A stretch of 7,164 nt of DNA from Deltaproteobacteria bacterium (GCA_003646715.1 QMLL01000082.1:1-7164), one strand, 5' to 3'; numbered from the stretch's first letter, positions 1 through 6,198 are shown. Numbers and translations are program-made. The notes: generated by a model not told the origin, from the letters alone.

Positions 1-638
1 AGATAAATAACCCAGCATACAAGACCAGCCAGAAATACGGAAACTCCCAGAAAAAACCACTTGAACTCCTTGATGGTGTTCACACTCAATCTAGCGAATT
101 CACCCAGGAAATTGGGTACCATCCACATTAACAACACGATAACCAGCACAGCAATACCCAGCGGGAATATGCTGACCTTTGTTGCCTGCGACAAAAACGA
201 ACCCAACGTACCGGATGACTTGCTTTCAGAGAAGGATTCGCCACCACTGTCTCCATAAAGTAGGGCCAGGTAAGCTTTTATTATAAACGCAATGATCAGG
301 ACAAGTCCAACCGGTATGCCGACAGCAGCAGCAAACCAAGCCCTGAAAGGAAACGGAATTTTTTCACTCTCGATCTTGATATGGTAATTCGAAAGTGGTC
401 CAAAATTATTCTCAAATACAACCTTTTCGTATGTGCTCAGCGTGGTGCCATCGGTTTCAAAGACCTTGTAGCCGTTCTTGTCATATACAATTACCCTCGA
501 TTTCTTACCTGAACTGTTCAGAGCAGCAATAAAGACAGCAATCTCAATGAATAGAAGAGCAACAATGCAAATAATCAGAACTGTCTTTTGATATCGTTGA
601 CCACTTAAAACATCAGCCAAAGTACCGCCATTGGCCAT
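1..638 (-). CDS. Unrecognised four-helix membrane protein (3' end cut by window edge)
   Basis: An open frame runs without a stop from an ATG at 638 down to the window edge, giving 212 complete codons; the C-terminus lies outside. I do not recognise the family. Visible layout: a short polar N-terminus (MANGGTLADVLSGQ), a strong membrane segment at about residues 18-40, and a polar, probably extracytoplasmic, stretch at 44-96 rich in short beta-like runs (RVIVYDKNGYKVF). Further helices follow at about 99-123, 154-179 and 191-212, with a Ser/Gly-rich linker at 130-150 between the second and third. The start is well supported: GAGGAG stands 5 nt before the ATG on the minus strand. The gene lies downstream of the glycosidase-family gene on the same strand but about 290 bp away, so it may have its own promoter. 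No catalytic motif is visible, so only a membrane location can be claimed. Confidence 0.8.
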   Translation of the reverse strand, partial: MANGGTLADVLSGQRYQKTVLIICIVALLFIEIAVFIAALNSSGKKSRVIVYDKNGYKVFETDGTTLSTYEKVVFENNFGPLSNYHIKIESEKIPFPFRAWFAAAVGIPVGLVLIIAFIIKAYLALLYGDSGGESFSESKSSGTLGSFLSQATKVSIFPLGIAVLVIVLLMWMVPNFLGEFARLSVNTIKEFKWFFLGVSVFLAGLVCWVIY

Positions 639-654
639 GTTTACTCCTCGATTA

Positions 655-951
655 CTATAATTCCTGCACTATATCAGATTCATATTCCAGATTATACTTC
701 ACAACCACCAGCTTCCGTCCATTCAATTTTACGTTCCCTACAAACAAGAGGTTATCATCCCTAACATAAGGTGTCAACAAACAAAAAGCATGTGTATAAT
801 CAGGAAGTTACAGCCAACATACTCGGGAGATGCAATTATCGCAACTCAAAGCAATTTTGGACTCAGGAGGAATGCCTGAGATGCAATCGTGGATAAAACC
901 AAGTAACTGCATAAACCACGGCTCGTTACTTCTTCTTGAAGCCCAGAACAT
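655..951 (-). pseudogene. Possible decayed or split small gene with one internal TAA (weak)
   Basis: One minus-strand frame begins at an ATG at 951, inside the 3' end of the glycosidase-family gene. It is open for 47 codons to a TAA at 810-808, and stays open in the same frame for 50 more codons to a TAG at 657-655. The first part is Cys-rich (CDNCISRVCWL); the second looks protein-like (VGNVKLNGRKLVVVKY, then EYESDIVQEL). It could be a small gene broken by a nonsense mutation, two tiny genes, or chance. No Shine-Dalgarno sequence precedes the ATG at 951 or the inner ATG at 912. A plus-strand frame over the same DNA (about 661-879) is also open for roughly 70 codons, so openness alone is not evidence. 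No family is recognised. Confidence 0.2.
749..777 (-). promoter_or_regulatory. Possible sigma-70 promoter for the membrane protein gene
   Basis: On the minus strand a perfect TTGACA (777-772) is followed by GATAAC after 15 nt, or TAACCT after 17 nt. Both are imperfect -10 matches. It would give a leader of about 100 nt before the ATG at 638. The only strong element is the -35 hexamer, so this is a weak call. Confidence 0.3.
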
Positions 952-1771
952 TTGGAACGGCCCAGTATGAACTGTTATCCCTATCAGCGATGTTTATGGC
1001 ACACGTGCCTATAAACTCGATGGACACGTCTTCGTATGAAAAATAAAGAGAAGCCAGTGGGCCGCCTTCCAGATGCTGGGCACTTACGATATTTATTGGC
1101 AACTTGATCAAAATCTCGTTGAATTCGTACATTGAATACGGTTCCTTGCAGAAAATGAAAAGGGCATTTCCGGAGCTGTCTTCGCCCAGTGCTGCTTCAC
1201 ACCACTTCTTATCCTGTTGCCTGCTCCACCTGTTTTCTGCCGGTCTTTTGATCAATCTCAGATTCTGGATAACGGTTCCATAGCTCCTGATAATTTCTCG
1301 GACATCAGCCTCATCTATATCATAAATTTTAAAATAGGGCTTATTATCTACCAGTGGGTTGAAGGCAATAACGGACTTATACAGGGAACTAACCCTGGGA
1401 TTATTAACATAGGCAAAATTTTTCATATATCCTACGTTAGACTTATAATCCTCCTGGAACATCCCCGCATTTATGCCACATATTAACTTGTACTTCTCGC
1501 ACCATTGCTTCACGGTCATATTTTTTTCTTTAAGTTCTGCCGCACATAACAAGACGAGTTTGAAAAGCCTGGGATCCACCCGTATTACAACAACTTCCGG
1601 ATCGCCTGCACTTTCTCCCTTAACATTGAACTTTGCAACCGAAAGTCCCGCGTCAAGGTTTTGCCAGTGAGTATCCTTTTCGGCGGCTAGTCCAAAGCCT
1701 GTGTAGAACAATCCATAGAAAACGAAAATAACAAAAAAGAGCCTTTTTTTCATCACATCCCGACGAAACAT
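926..1771 (-). CDS. Secreted phosphodiester glycosidase family (NAGPA/DUF2233) protein
   Basis: A 281-residue protein with an N-terminal signal sequence: basic start (MFRRDVMKKR), hydrophobic core to about residue 27, and a likely cleavage near GLAA/EKD at 30. The mature part resembles the NAGPA/DUF2233 fold: GINAGMF at 99-105; a WSRQQ segment near 182-186 leading to a strand ending in GNALFIF at 201-207; and AQHLEGGPLASLYFS at 231-245, which matches the usual LDGG-S signature with Glu in place of Asp. Known members remove sugars linked through a phosphodiester, such as the human uncovering enzyme; bacterial substrates are mostly unknown, so none is assigned. Periplasmic or secreted location is inferred from the signal. 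The ATG at 1771 overlaps the stop of the upstream flavoprotein gene as TAATG, suggesting translational coupling. A second ATG at 1753 (MKKRLFF) would give a more ordinary signal peptide and cannot be excluded as the true start. Confidence 0.82.
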   Translation of the reverse strand: MFRRDVMKKRLFFVIFVFYGLFYTGFGLAAEKDTHWQNLDAGLSVAKFNVKGESAGDPEVVVIRVDPRLFKLVLLCAAELKEKNMTVKQWCEKYKLICGINAGMFQEDYKSNVGYMKNFAYVNNPRVSSLYKSVIAFNPLVDNKPYFKIYDIDEADVREIIRSYGTVIQNLRLIKRPAENRWSRQQDKKWCEAALGEDSSGNALFIFCKEPYSMYEFNEILIKLPINIVSAQHLEGGPLASLYFSYEDVSIEFIGTCAINIADRDNSSYWAVPNVLGFKKK

Positions 1772-2235
1772 TAACCCCCAAAACCCGATTGTTTACCCGT
1801 CATGGAATCGATTACAATCTTCACTACTAGTATTTTGCCCATTCTCTCAAAATTATAAGAACCGTCAGAAGCAGAATAGTTCCTCAATATGATTTCCAGT
1901 GCCTGTTTTTTCTCTTCTTCATCTTCCACAAAATATGCCCGTCCAAAACCAATAACACTCTTATAACGCATGCTCCATTTGCAGGGGTTCTCTGACGTCA
2001 AAAGTTCCACGTTTGTCTCGAACTCAAAACACACCCTGTTGTTTTCCTTTAATACCTCTATCTTTTTTCCTTCCTTCGCCGAATGGAAATAGATCACTTT
2101 ATCCTTATATCCAAAACAAACCGGTACAATATAGGGCATCTCTCCATCGCACATCCCGATCCTGCACACCAGAGATTCTCTAATAATTTTTTCAATATCT
2201 TTTGCGTCCCTTATTTCTTTATCTTTTCTCCTCAT
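1771..2235 (-). CDS. NimA-like pyridoxamine 5'-phosphate oxidase family flavoprotein
   Basis: A 154-residue, probably cytoplasmic protein of the split-barrel FMN-binding family related to nitroimidazole reductase NimA. The family pattern is followed along the whole length: opening RRKDKEI, PYIVPVCFGY at 34-43, IYFHSAKEGKKIEVL at 48-62 (the HSAxEGKK block contacts flavin phosphate in relatives), VCFEF at 68-72, CKWSMRYKSVIGFGRA at 85-100, and EKKQALEIILRNY at 108-120. The length is normal and the gene looks intact. Members bind FMN and carry out reductions or heme/F420-type chemistry; the substrate here is not predictable. GGGG stands 3 nt before the ATG, unusually close. The perfect inverted repeat at 2245-2258 lies 9 nt upstream of the start codon. 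It is first in an apparent two-gene operon with the secreted glycosidase-family gene, to which it is joined by a one-base stop/start overlap. Confidence 0.88.
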   Translation of the reverse strand: MRRKDKEIRDAKDIEKIIRESLVCRIGMCDGEMPYIVPVCFGYKDKVIYFHSAKEGKKIEVLKENNRVCFEFETNVELLTSENPCKWSMRYKSVIGFGRAYFVEDEEEKKQALEIILRNYSASDGSYNFERMGKILVVKIVIDSMTGKQSGFGG

Positions 2236-2244
2236 TTGCCCCTT

Positions 2245-2258
2245 TTACAAATTTGTAA
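2245..2258. promoter_or_regulatory. Perfect 14-bp inverted repeat TTACAA-AT-TTGTAA, candidate CusR-type operator (site 1)
   Basis: TTACAAATTTGTAA is its own reverse complement. It sits in the 44-bp gap between two divergent genes, 9 nt from the flavoprotein start codon and 21 nt from the methyltransferase start codon. The 6-2-6 layout resembles the copper box of CusR/PcoR regulators, whose half-site is TGACAA. Two near-copies occur in other spacers of this window (2845-2858 and 6123-6136). Its half-sites also contain TGTAAT/TGTAAA, which could act as -10 elements in either direction. Binding by the regulator encoded at 2941 is inferred. Confidence 0.6.
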
Positions 2259-2279
2259 TCCCGCCGCCAGCATCCTGCA

Positions 2280-2774
2280 ATGGTTATTGGGACGGTGTTT
2301 TTGCTTGGCATCGTTTGGTTTACCCTGGGTCTCGCCATCAGGATATGGGCTCAACAATACCTGGGGTACAGAATACCCAAAAAATACAGAAAGGCACAGA
2401 GAAAAAAACTGGTTACCACTGGACCATACAGATTATGCAGAAACCCTGTGTACATTGGGAATATTTTGATTATTACAGGTCTGCCTTTGATGGCCGGGGC
2501 CCCTCATGTAGCACCCTTATCGCTCGTTTGGAGTTTCCTCACATACAATGTTGTAGTTAGCAAATATGAGGAACCTCACCAGATTGAAAAATTCGGTCCC
2601 GCGTACGCTGCATACTTAAGGAATGTACCCAGATGGGTACCACAACCACAGGTATTGAGACAAAGGCCGGGAGATCCCAACCCATTCCCGGTATGGCTTG
2701 CATTCAAATTCGAAATTCACAATATCATCTGGACTTTTCCTTTCATCTTCAGGTATCTTCTCTTAAAACCCTGA
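2280..2774 (+). CDS. Isoprenylcysteine carboxyl methyltransferase/phospholipid methyltransferase-like membrane protein
   Basis: A 164-residue membrane protein of the ICMT/PEMT-like family (COG2020 type), which transfers a methyl group from S-adenosylmethionine to a lipid or lipidated substrate. Visible: a membrane helix at about 2-22; RIWAQQYLGYRIPKK; the family core LVTTGPYRLCRNPVYIGNILIITG at about 44-67; a second hydrophobic region to about 92; the cofactor-site signature with E97-E98 and FGPAYAAYLRNVPRWVP at 105-121; and a hydrophobic C-terminal stretch near 150-162. The natural substrate in bacteria is usually unknown. Two oddities: no Shine-Dalgarno sequence precedes the ATG at 2280, and the protein seems to lack part of the N-terminal helices found in many relatives. 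An in-frame TAA at 2256-2258 rules out an upstream extension beyond that point. It could be leaderless or slightly truncated. It is divergent from the flavoprotein gene and shares its 44-bp spacer with site 1. Confidence 0.82.
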   Translation: MVIGTVFLLGIVWFTLGLAIRIWAQQYLGYRIPKKYRKAQRKKLVTTGPYRLCRNPVYIGNILIITGLPLMAGAPHVAPLSLVWSFLTYNVVVSKYEEPHQIEKFGPAYAAYLRNVPRWVPQPQVLRQRPGDPNPFPVWLAFKFEIHNIIWTFPFIFRYLLLKP

Positions 2775-2844
2775 ACGCTTTCCCATGTTGCTTTCAAAAA
2801 ATATATGATAGAAGGAAAAGGTCACACGACTCACACGCCGACTA

Positions 2845-2858
2845 TTTCAATTTTGTAA
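2845..2858. promoter_or_regulatory. Inverted repeat TTTCAA-TT-TTGTAA, candidate autoregulatory operator (site 3)
   Basis: The right half-site is perfect and the left half-site has one change from TTACAA; the 2-bp spacer is kept. It lies 82 bp before the response regulator start codon and about 30 bp before a possible extended -10 element at 2891-2896. That is a plausible activator position for autoregulation, as CusR-type regulators show. It is the weakest of the three copies, because one half is imperfect and the region is AT-rich. Confidence 0.42.
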
Positions 2859-2924
2859 TGTTTCTGAAAGATTCTTGAAATTTTTTCTGGTATACGGAGT
2901 TCCTATCCGCATCAAACAAAAAAC

Positions 2925-2930
2925 AAGGAG
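2925..2930 (+). promoter_or_regulatory. Ribosome binding site fixing the response regulator start
   Basis: AAGGAG stands 10 nt before the ATG at 2941, and the protein beginning there has the canonical receiver-domain opening MRILLVEDD. An in-frame ATG at 2875 would add 22 residues (MKFFLVYGVPIR...) with no ribosome binding site and no family counterpart. The 2941 start is therefore preferred. Confidence 0.8.
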
Positions 2931-2940
2931 TTATCAACGT

Positions 2941-3624
2941 ATGAGAATATTGCTTGTTGAGGATGATTCAAGCATAGCGTCATTTATTCTGCAGGGCCTT
3001 AGCCAGGCAGGATACGCCGTAGATCACGCCACCGACGGGGAACAGGGCCTCCACATGGCTTTGACCGAATCGTACGATACAGCCATAGTGGATATCATGC
3101 TGCCCAAAATTGACGGCCTTACTCTGATTGAAAAGCTCAGAGCGCAGAACTTATTGACACCGGTGATAATTTTGAGCGCCAAAAGAACCGTGGACGACAG
3201 GGTAAAAGGCCTTCAGTCAGGTGGAGACGATTACCTGATAAAGCCTTTCGCCTTTTCCGAACTTTTGGCCAGGATACAGGCACTTATACGGAGAGCCACC
3301 CACACCAGCGAACCCACGACGCTTACCGTCGGAGAACTTTCCATGAACCTGTTAACGAGGGAGGTCAAGAGAGGGGACAGGAAGCTGGAACTTCAGCCAA
3401 GAGAGTTTTCCCTGCTGGAATATCTCATGAGAAATGCAAACAGAGTGGTATCCAAAACCATGATTCTCGAGCACGTGTGGGATTATAATTTCGATCCGCA
3501 AACAAATGTGGTAGATGTTCTGGTATGCAGGTTGCGCAGTAAGGTGGACAAGGAATTTGCTGAGAAGATGATCCATACCATAAGAGGTGTAGGGTATGTT
3601 CTTAAAGCCCCTCAGGGAACTTAG
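2941..3624 (+). CDS. OmpR-family response regulator, CusR/CopR heavy-metal type
   Basis: A 227-residue two-domain transcription factor. Receiver domain: acidic pair D8-D9, phospho-acceptor D51 in IVDIMLP, switch S79, aromatic Y98 and K101 in GGDDYLIKPFAFSELLAR. A short linker leads to a winged-helix DNA-binding domain at about 128-222, with LQPREFSLLEYLMRN, the WDYNFDPQTNVVDVLVCRLR recognition region near 180-199, and the ending IHTIRGVGYVLK. The KPFAFSELLAR run and the NFDPQTNVVDV block are typical of the CusR/CopR/IrlR copper, silver or zinc regulators. All key residues are present and the length is normal. Its last 29 bases overlap the start of the sensor kinase gene, so the two are certainly cotranscribed and probably translationally coupled. 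The likely targets are the inverted repeats at 2245, 2845 and 6123. The metal sensed is not certain. I leave the symbol empty because orthology to cusR is not proven. Confidence 0.93.
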   Translation: MRILLVEDDSSIASFILQGLSQAGYAVDHATDGEQGLHMALTESYDTAIVDIMLPKIDGLTLIEKLRAQNLLTPVIILSAKRTVDDRVKGLQSGGDDYLIKPFAFSELLARIQALIRRATHTSEPTTLTVGELSMNLLTREVKRGDRKLELQPREFSLLEYLMRNANRVVSKTMILEHVWDYNFDPQTNVVDVLVCRLRSKVDKEFAEKMIHTIRGVGYVLKAPQGT

Positions 3625-5077
3625 AAAAACCACTGCTTTCCGGCTCACACTCTGGTATTCCTCTATATTCATCTTAAGCTCTCTCATTCTGTTCGTTCTC
3701 GTATATTTCCTCCTATCTTCGGTCATTCAGGAAAAAGACCGCAAAATAATCGAAGCAAAGGTAGAGGAGTACAGTCTTCAGTATGAAAATGCCGGCAGGG
3801 ATGCCATGTTGAAAGAAATTCGGATGGAAGAATTGAGCAATGAGAGAAGCGGTTTCCTGGTGAGAGTTGCCGACGAGAACAACAAGACCATACTGCTAAC
3901 ACTTCCCAGAAAGTGGGGCGGCATACGGCGGGACGAGCTGGAGAAAGGAATTCCGAAGTCTTCCGAAAATTATTGGATTCATGTACATGGAAACTTTGAC
4001 GAACATGATCATACCGAAAACACGTACGACGATGTACTGGAAGTAGCCACCCACAGGCTCTCGGACGGATACATCCTGCAAATCGGTAAAGATCCTGAAG
4101 AACGTGAGGATTTTCTGGAAAGATTTCAGACAATCTTTGCAGGAATTTTGATTCCGGTAATCATTCTGGGGCTGGCGGGCGGTTCCTTCCTTGCACTTCG
4201 GGCCCTTCGACCCATAAAAGACCTCAACCGTACGGTCCAAAACATTATTAAAACCGGAAAAATGGACAGCCGGGTCCCTCCCAGCCTGACAGGCGACGAA
4301 CTTGATGAGCTGACTCAACTTTTCAACGGCATGCTGGAGAAAATTGAAACTCTTATAACAGGCATGAAAGAAGCTCTGGACAACGTTGCCCATGATTTGA
4401 GAACTCCGCTGACTAGGCTGCGTGGAGTAGTTGAAATGGCCTTGCAATCCGATGCCGACGAACATGCCCTCAGGGAAGCACTTATGGACTGTGCAGAAGA
4501 GTCCGAGCGAATGATAACAATTCTCAATACGCTTATGGATATCTCAGAGGCAGAAACGGGGGTGATGAAGCTAAACCGGACACAAACAAATATTTCTGTA
4601 TCTATCAGAGAAGTGGCAGAACTCTATGAATATGTGGCTGAAGATAAAGGAATAACCATTTCTGTGGACGTTCCCGAAAGACTGGCAGGTTACGTCGATC
4701 CCAACAGGATAACACAGGTCATAGCAAACCTCCTCGACAACGCAATCAAGTACACTGAGAAAGGAGGCAAAGTAGAGATAAGCGCCAGGCAGGTTGAGGA
4801 CAAAATAGTTATTTCCATCAAAGATACGGGCTGCGGTATTGCTCCGCACGATCTTCCAAGGATATTCGAACGTCTGTATCGGGGAGACAAGAGCAGATCT
4901 CACCGGGGGCTAGGGCTGGGGCTGAGCCTCGTAAAAGCAGTCATTCATGCCCACGGTGGGGACATAGACGTAAAGAGCAAAATAGGTCAAGGGACCGACA
5001 TAAGAGTCTCACTGCCCCTAAACGGAAATCCCGCCATGCAGACCTGGCCACAAACAAAACATAGACCAAAATCGTGA
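3596..5077 (+). CDS. CusS/CopS-like membrane sensor histidine kinase with His-rich periplasmic segment
   Basis: A 493-residue sensor kinase. Order: short cytoplasmic N-terminus; membrane helix about 18-42; periplasmic domain about 43-176; second helix about 178-202; HAMP linker about 203-256, beginning LRALRPIKDL; HisKA domain with phospho-acceptor H266 in HDLRTPLTRLRG; and a HATPase domain with the N-box NLLDNAIKYT (378-387), DTGCGI (410-415), IFERLYRGD (423-431) and the glycine-rich lid GLGLGLSLVKAV (438-449). All catalytic boxes are intact. The periplasmic domain carries HVHGNFDEHDH (129-139): four His and three acidic residues in eleven positions, a likely metal-binding site. The ATG at 3596 overlaps the regulator gene by 29 bp and no later start precedes the first helix. 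The family core ends near residue 475; the last 18 residues (to HRPKS) look like a non-conserved tail and overlap the convergent phosphoesterase gene. Phosphotransfer to D51 of the neighbouring regulator is inferred. Confidence 0.93.
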   Translation: MFLKPLRELRKTTAFRLTLWYSSIFILSSLILFVLVYFLLSSVIQEKDRKIIEAKVEEYSLQYENAGRDAMLKEIRMEELSNERSGFLVRVADENNKTILLTLPRKWGGIRRDELEKGIPKSSENYWIHVHGNFDEHDHTENTYDDVLEVATHRLSDGYILQIGKDPEEREDFLERFQTIFAGILIPVIILGLAGGSFLALRALRPIKDLNRTVQNIIKTGKMDSRVPPSLTGDELDELTQLFNGMLEKIETLITGMKEALDNVAHDLRTPLTRLRGVVEMALQSDADEHALREALMDCAEESERMITILNTLMDISEAETGVMKLNRTQTNISVSIREVAELYEYVAEDKGITISVDVPERLAGYVDPNRITQVIANLLDNAIKYTEKGGKVEISARQVEDKIVISIKDTGCGIAPHDLPRIFERLYRGDKSRSHRGLGLGLSLVKAVIHAHGGDIDVKSKIGQGTDIRVSLPLNGNPAMQTWPQTKHRPKS

Positions 5078-6101
5078 CCGAAAGTAGATTCATACCAAAC
5101 ACAAGTACCTGAAAAGACTTTATAAAAGGAACAAACTCACCCAGTACATAACGTTCAACCTGGTCTTGAAAATCTTCGTTCCTGCCAACTACAATCAGGT
5201 GCTCGGAAACGCTGTGTTTTCCAACCCGGAAAACAATACCGTGATGAAATTGTTTGAATTTCACCCTCTTCAGGTGAGCTCCTCCTCCACCCGTAACAAG
5301 GTAAACGGTATTTCCCTTCGTCACTCTCGCATAGCCATGAAAATCCGCACCAATAACATAATCAACCTTATATTTGTTGATGAGAGAAATAAGCCGATCA
5401 CGTCCGTCAATGCTTTTAACCTGGTAATCGTAAGTAACTTTTGGGGGAATATGCATAAAAAGAAAAGCCCTCTCACAGGAACCACGTTCTTTCTTTAACA
5501 CCTTTTCCAGAAAATTGAGGCTTTCTGTGTTCTTATATGGCCTGTTCAGTATCCTTAAAAATACAAATAACTGGTCGTGATATTTAAAGAAAAAATTCGT
5601 TGGGCCGTATATCTCTTCAAATCTTGATACAGAGAAATTATTCTCATTCACATCATGATTTCCTACTACAAAGAATACTGGAAAAGGGGGACGAAGTTCG
5701 TTGCACTCGGATCTAAAATACGAATGATACCCTTCCGTAGGTTTCCTTACGCAATCTCCCAAGAGTACAAGGAATTTCACAGGCAGCTTTCTAATCCGGT
5801 CATAAATTTTCTCAAATGTTCCGCACCCTTTGGTATCACCAACAACAGCAAAGTAGAAATCATTTGCGCCTGATTCAGGCTTAATTTGCTCTCTAACGGA
5901 AACAAAGTTGCCAAAATTATCCGGAAGGCTCTCAGTGTTCTCGGTGGAAAAGAGAAGTAAAGCGTATATCTCAAAAATACAGAACGCCGCTGCTGCTAGA
6001 AATAGAATAAAAACCCCTACCTTTTTTCCACACATATTTTTCTCGCTTTCAACATAAAAGTTGGTTCTGCGGGTAGTCCAACTTCTTATCTCTACGCCCA
6101 T
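4941..6101 (-). CDS. Membrane-anchored calcineurin-like metallophosphoesterase
   Basis: Up to 386 residues. A membrane helix at about 28-51 is followed by a calcineurin-like phosphoesterase domain at about 82-305, a second helix at about 328-351, and a basic tail. Topology suggests the enzyme domain faces the periplasm. Metal-site motifs in order: VVGDTKG (D89), LLGDCV (D116), GNHD (147-150), MHIPP (H217) and GADFHGYAR (H255). Two usual ligands differ: motif I has Lys91 where DxH has His, and the final GHxH motif reads ADFH, with Asp253 for the first His. The enzyme may still be active with altered metal use; the substrate is unknown. Start is uncertain: the ATG at 6101 has AAGGA only 1 nt before it, while the ATG at 6035 gives MCGKKVG directly before the first helix, an ordinary anchor. 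The last 34 residues are antisense to the kinase gene and look like run-on past the second helix. An inverted repeat (6123-6136) lies upstream. Confidence 0.85.
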   Translation of the reverse strand: MGVEIRSWTTRRTNFYVESEKNMCGKKVGVFILFLAAAAFCIFEIYALLLFSTENTESLPDNFGNFVSVREQIKPESGANDFYFAVVGDTKGCGTFEKIYDRIRKLPVKFLVLLGDCVRKPTEGYHSYFRSECNELRPPFPVFFVVGNHDVNENNFSVSRFEEIYGPTNFFFKYHDQLFVFLRILNRPYKNTESLNFLEKVLKKERGSCERAFLFMHIPPKVTYDYQVKSIDGRDRLISLINKYKVDYVIGADFHGYARVTKGNTVYLVTGGGGAHLKRVKFKQFHHGIVFRVGKHSVSEHLIVVGRNEDFQDQVERYVLGEFVPFIKSFQVLVFGMNLLSVTILVYVLFVARSAWRDFRLGAVRLLCRSLDLFCSLRLCPHRGHE

Positions 6102-6122
6102 TTCCTTAATATTGCAAAATCC

Positions 6123-6136
6123 TTACAAATCTGTAA
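6123..6136. promoter_or_regulatory. Inverted repeat TTACAA-AT-CTGTAA, candidate CusR-type operator (site 2)
   Basis: One base differs from the perfect repeat at 2245-2258, and the following TC is also shared, so 15 of 16 bases match between 6123-6138 and 2245-2260. It lies between two divergent genes: 21 nt before the phosphoesterase ATG at 6101, and about 33 nt before the -35 element proposed for the vWA gene. The position could serve repression of the former and activation of the latter. Regulator identity is inferred. Confidence 0.55.
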
Positions 6137-6168
6137 TCTGCTCATTTTATTATTTTCGCTGAATTTTA

Positions 6169-6198
6169 ATGACCCTATCGTCCTATTTTATGTATAAT
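6169..6198 (+). promoter_or_regulatory. Probable sigma-70 promoter of the vWA gene
   Basis: A perfect TATAAT at 6193-6198 is preceded, 18 nt upstream, by ATGACC (6169-6174; four of six matches to TTGACA). Transcription would begin near 6205, leaving a leader of about 80 nt before the ATG at 6286. The inverted repeat at 6123-6136 would be centred near -75. Confidence 0.55.

Larger units (their letters stand above)
2775..2940 (+). promoter_or_regulatory. Leader and promoter region of the response regulator gene
   Basis: This spacer separates the methyltransferase and response regulator genes and codes for nothing convincing. It contains an imperfect copy of the inverted repeat (2845-2858). About 30 nt further on is TGGTATACG (2888-2896), a possible extended -10 element with no good -35 at the right distance. 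Such a layout would suit activation by a protein bound at the repeat. The stretch 2860-2880 also repeats TTCT(T)GAAA twice. AAGGAG at 2925-2930 is the ribosome binding site. No terminator hairpin was seen after the methyltransferase gene, so read-through is possible. Confidence 0.4.

Noticed and set aside
61..258. Plus-strand open frame near the left edge
   Set aside because: It is antisense to the well-supported membrane protein frame and has no ribosome binding site.
862..880. Hairpin CTCAGG / CCTGAG with a 7-nt loop as terminator of the glycosidase-family gene
   Set aside because: The stem is only 6 bp and neither side is followed by a run of T.
827..887. Two copies of GAGATGCAAT 51 bp apart as a mobile-element or CRISPR-like repeat
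   Set aside because: Only two 10-bp copies, with no further units, flanking duplication or transposase.
1217..1670. Plus-strand frames opposite the glycosidase-family gene
   Set aside because: They lie antisense to a gene with clear family motifs and a signal peptide.
2875..2940. N-terminal extension of the response regulator from an ATG at 2875
   Set aside because: No ribosome binding site, and the family begins with MRILLVEDD; AAGGAG before 2941 fixes the start there.
3352..4527. Several long minus-strand open frames across the regulator and kinase genes
   Set aside because: They are antisense to strongly supported conserved domains, and their translations look low in structure and match no family I know.
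5166..5873. Plus-strand open frames inside the phosphoesterase region
   Set aside because: The minus-strand frame carries ordered calcineurin motifs over the whole stretch; the plus frames do not resemble any family.
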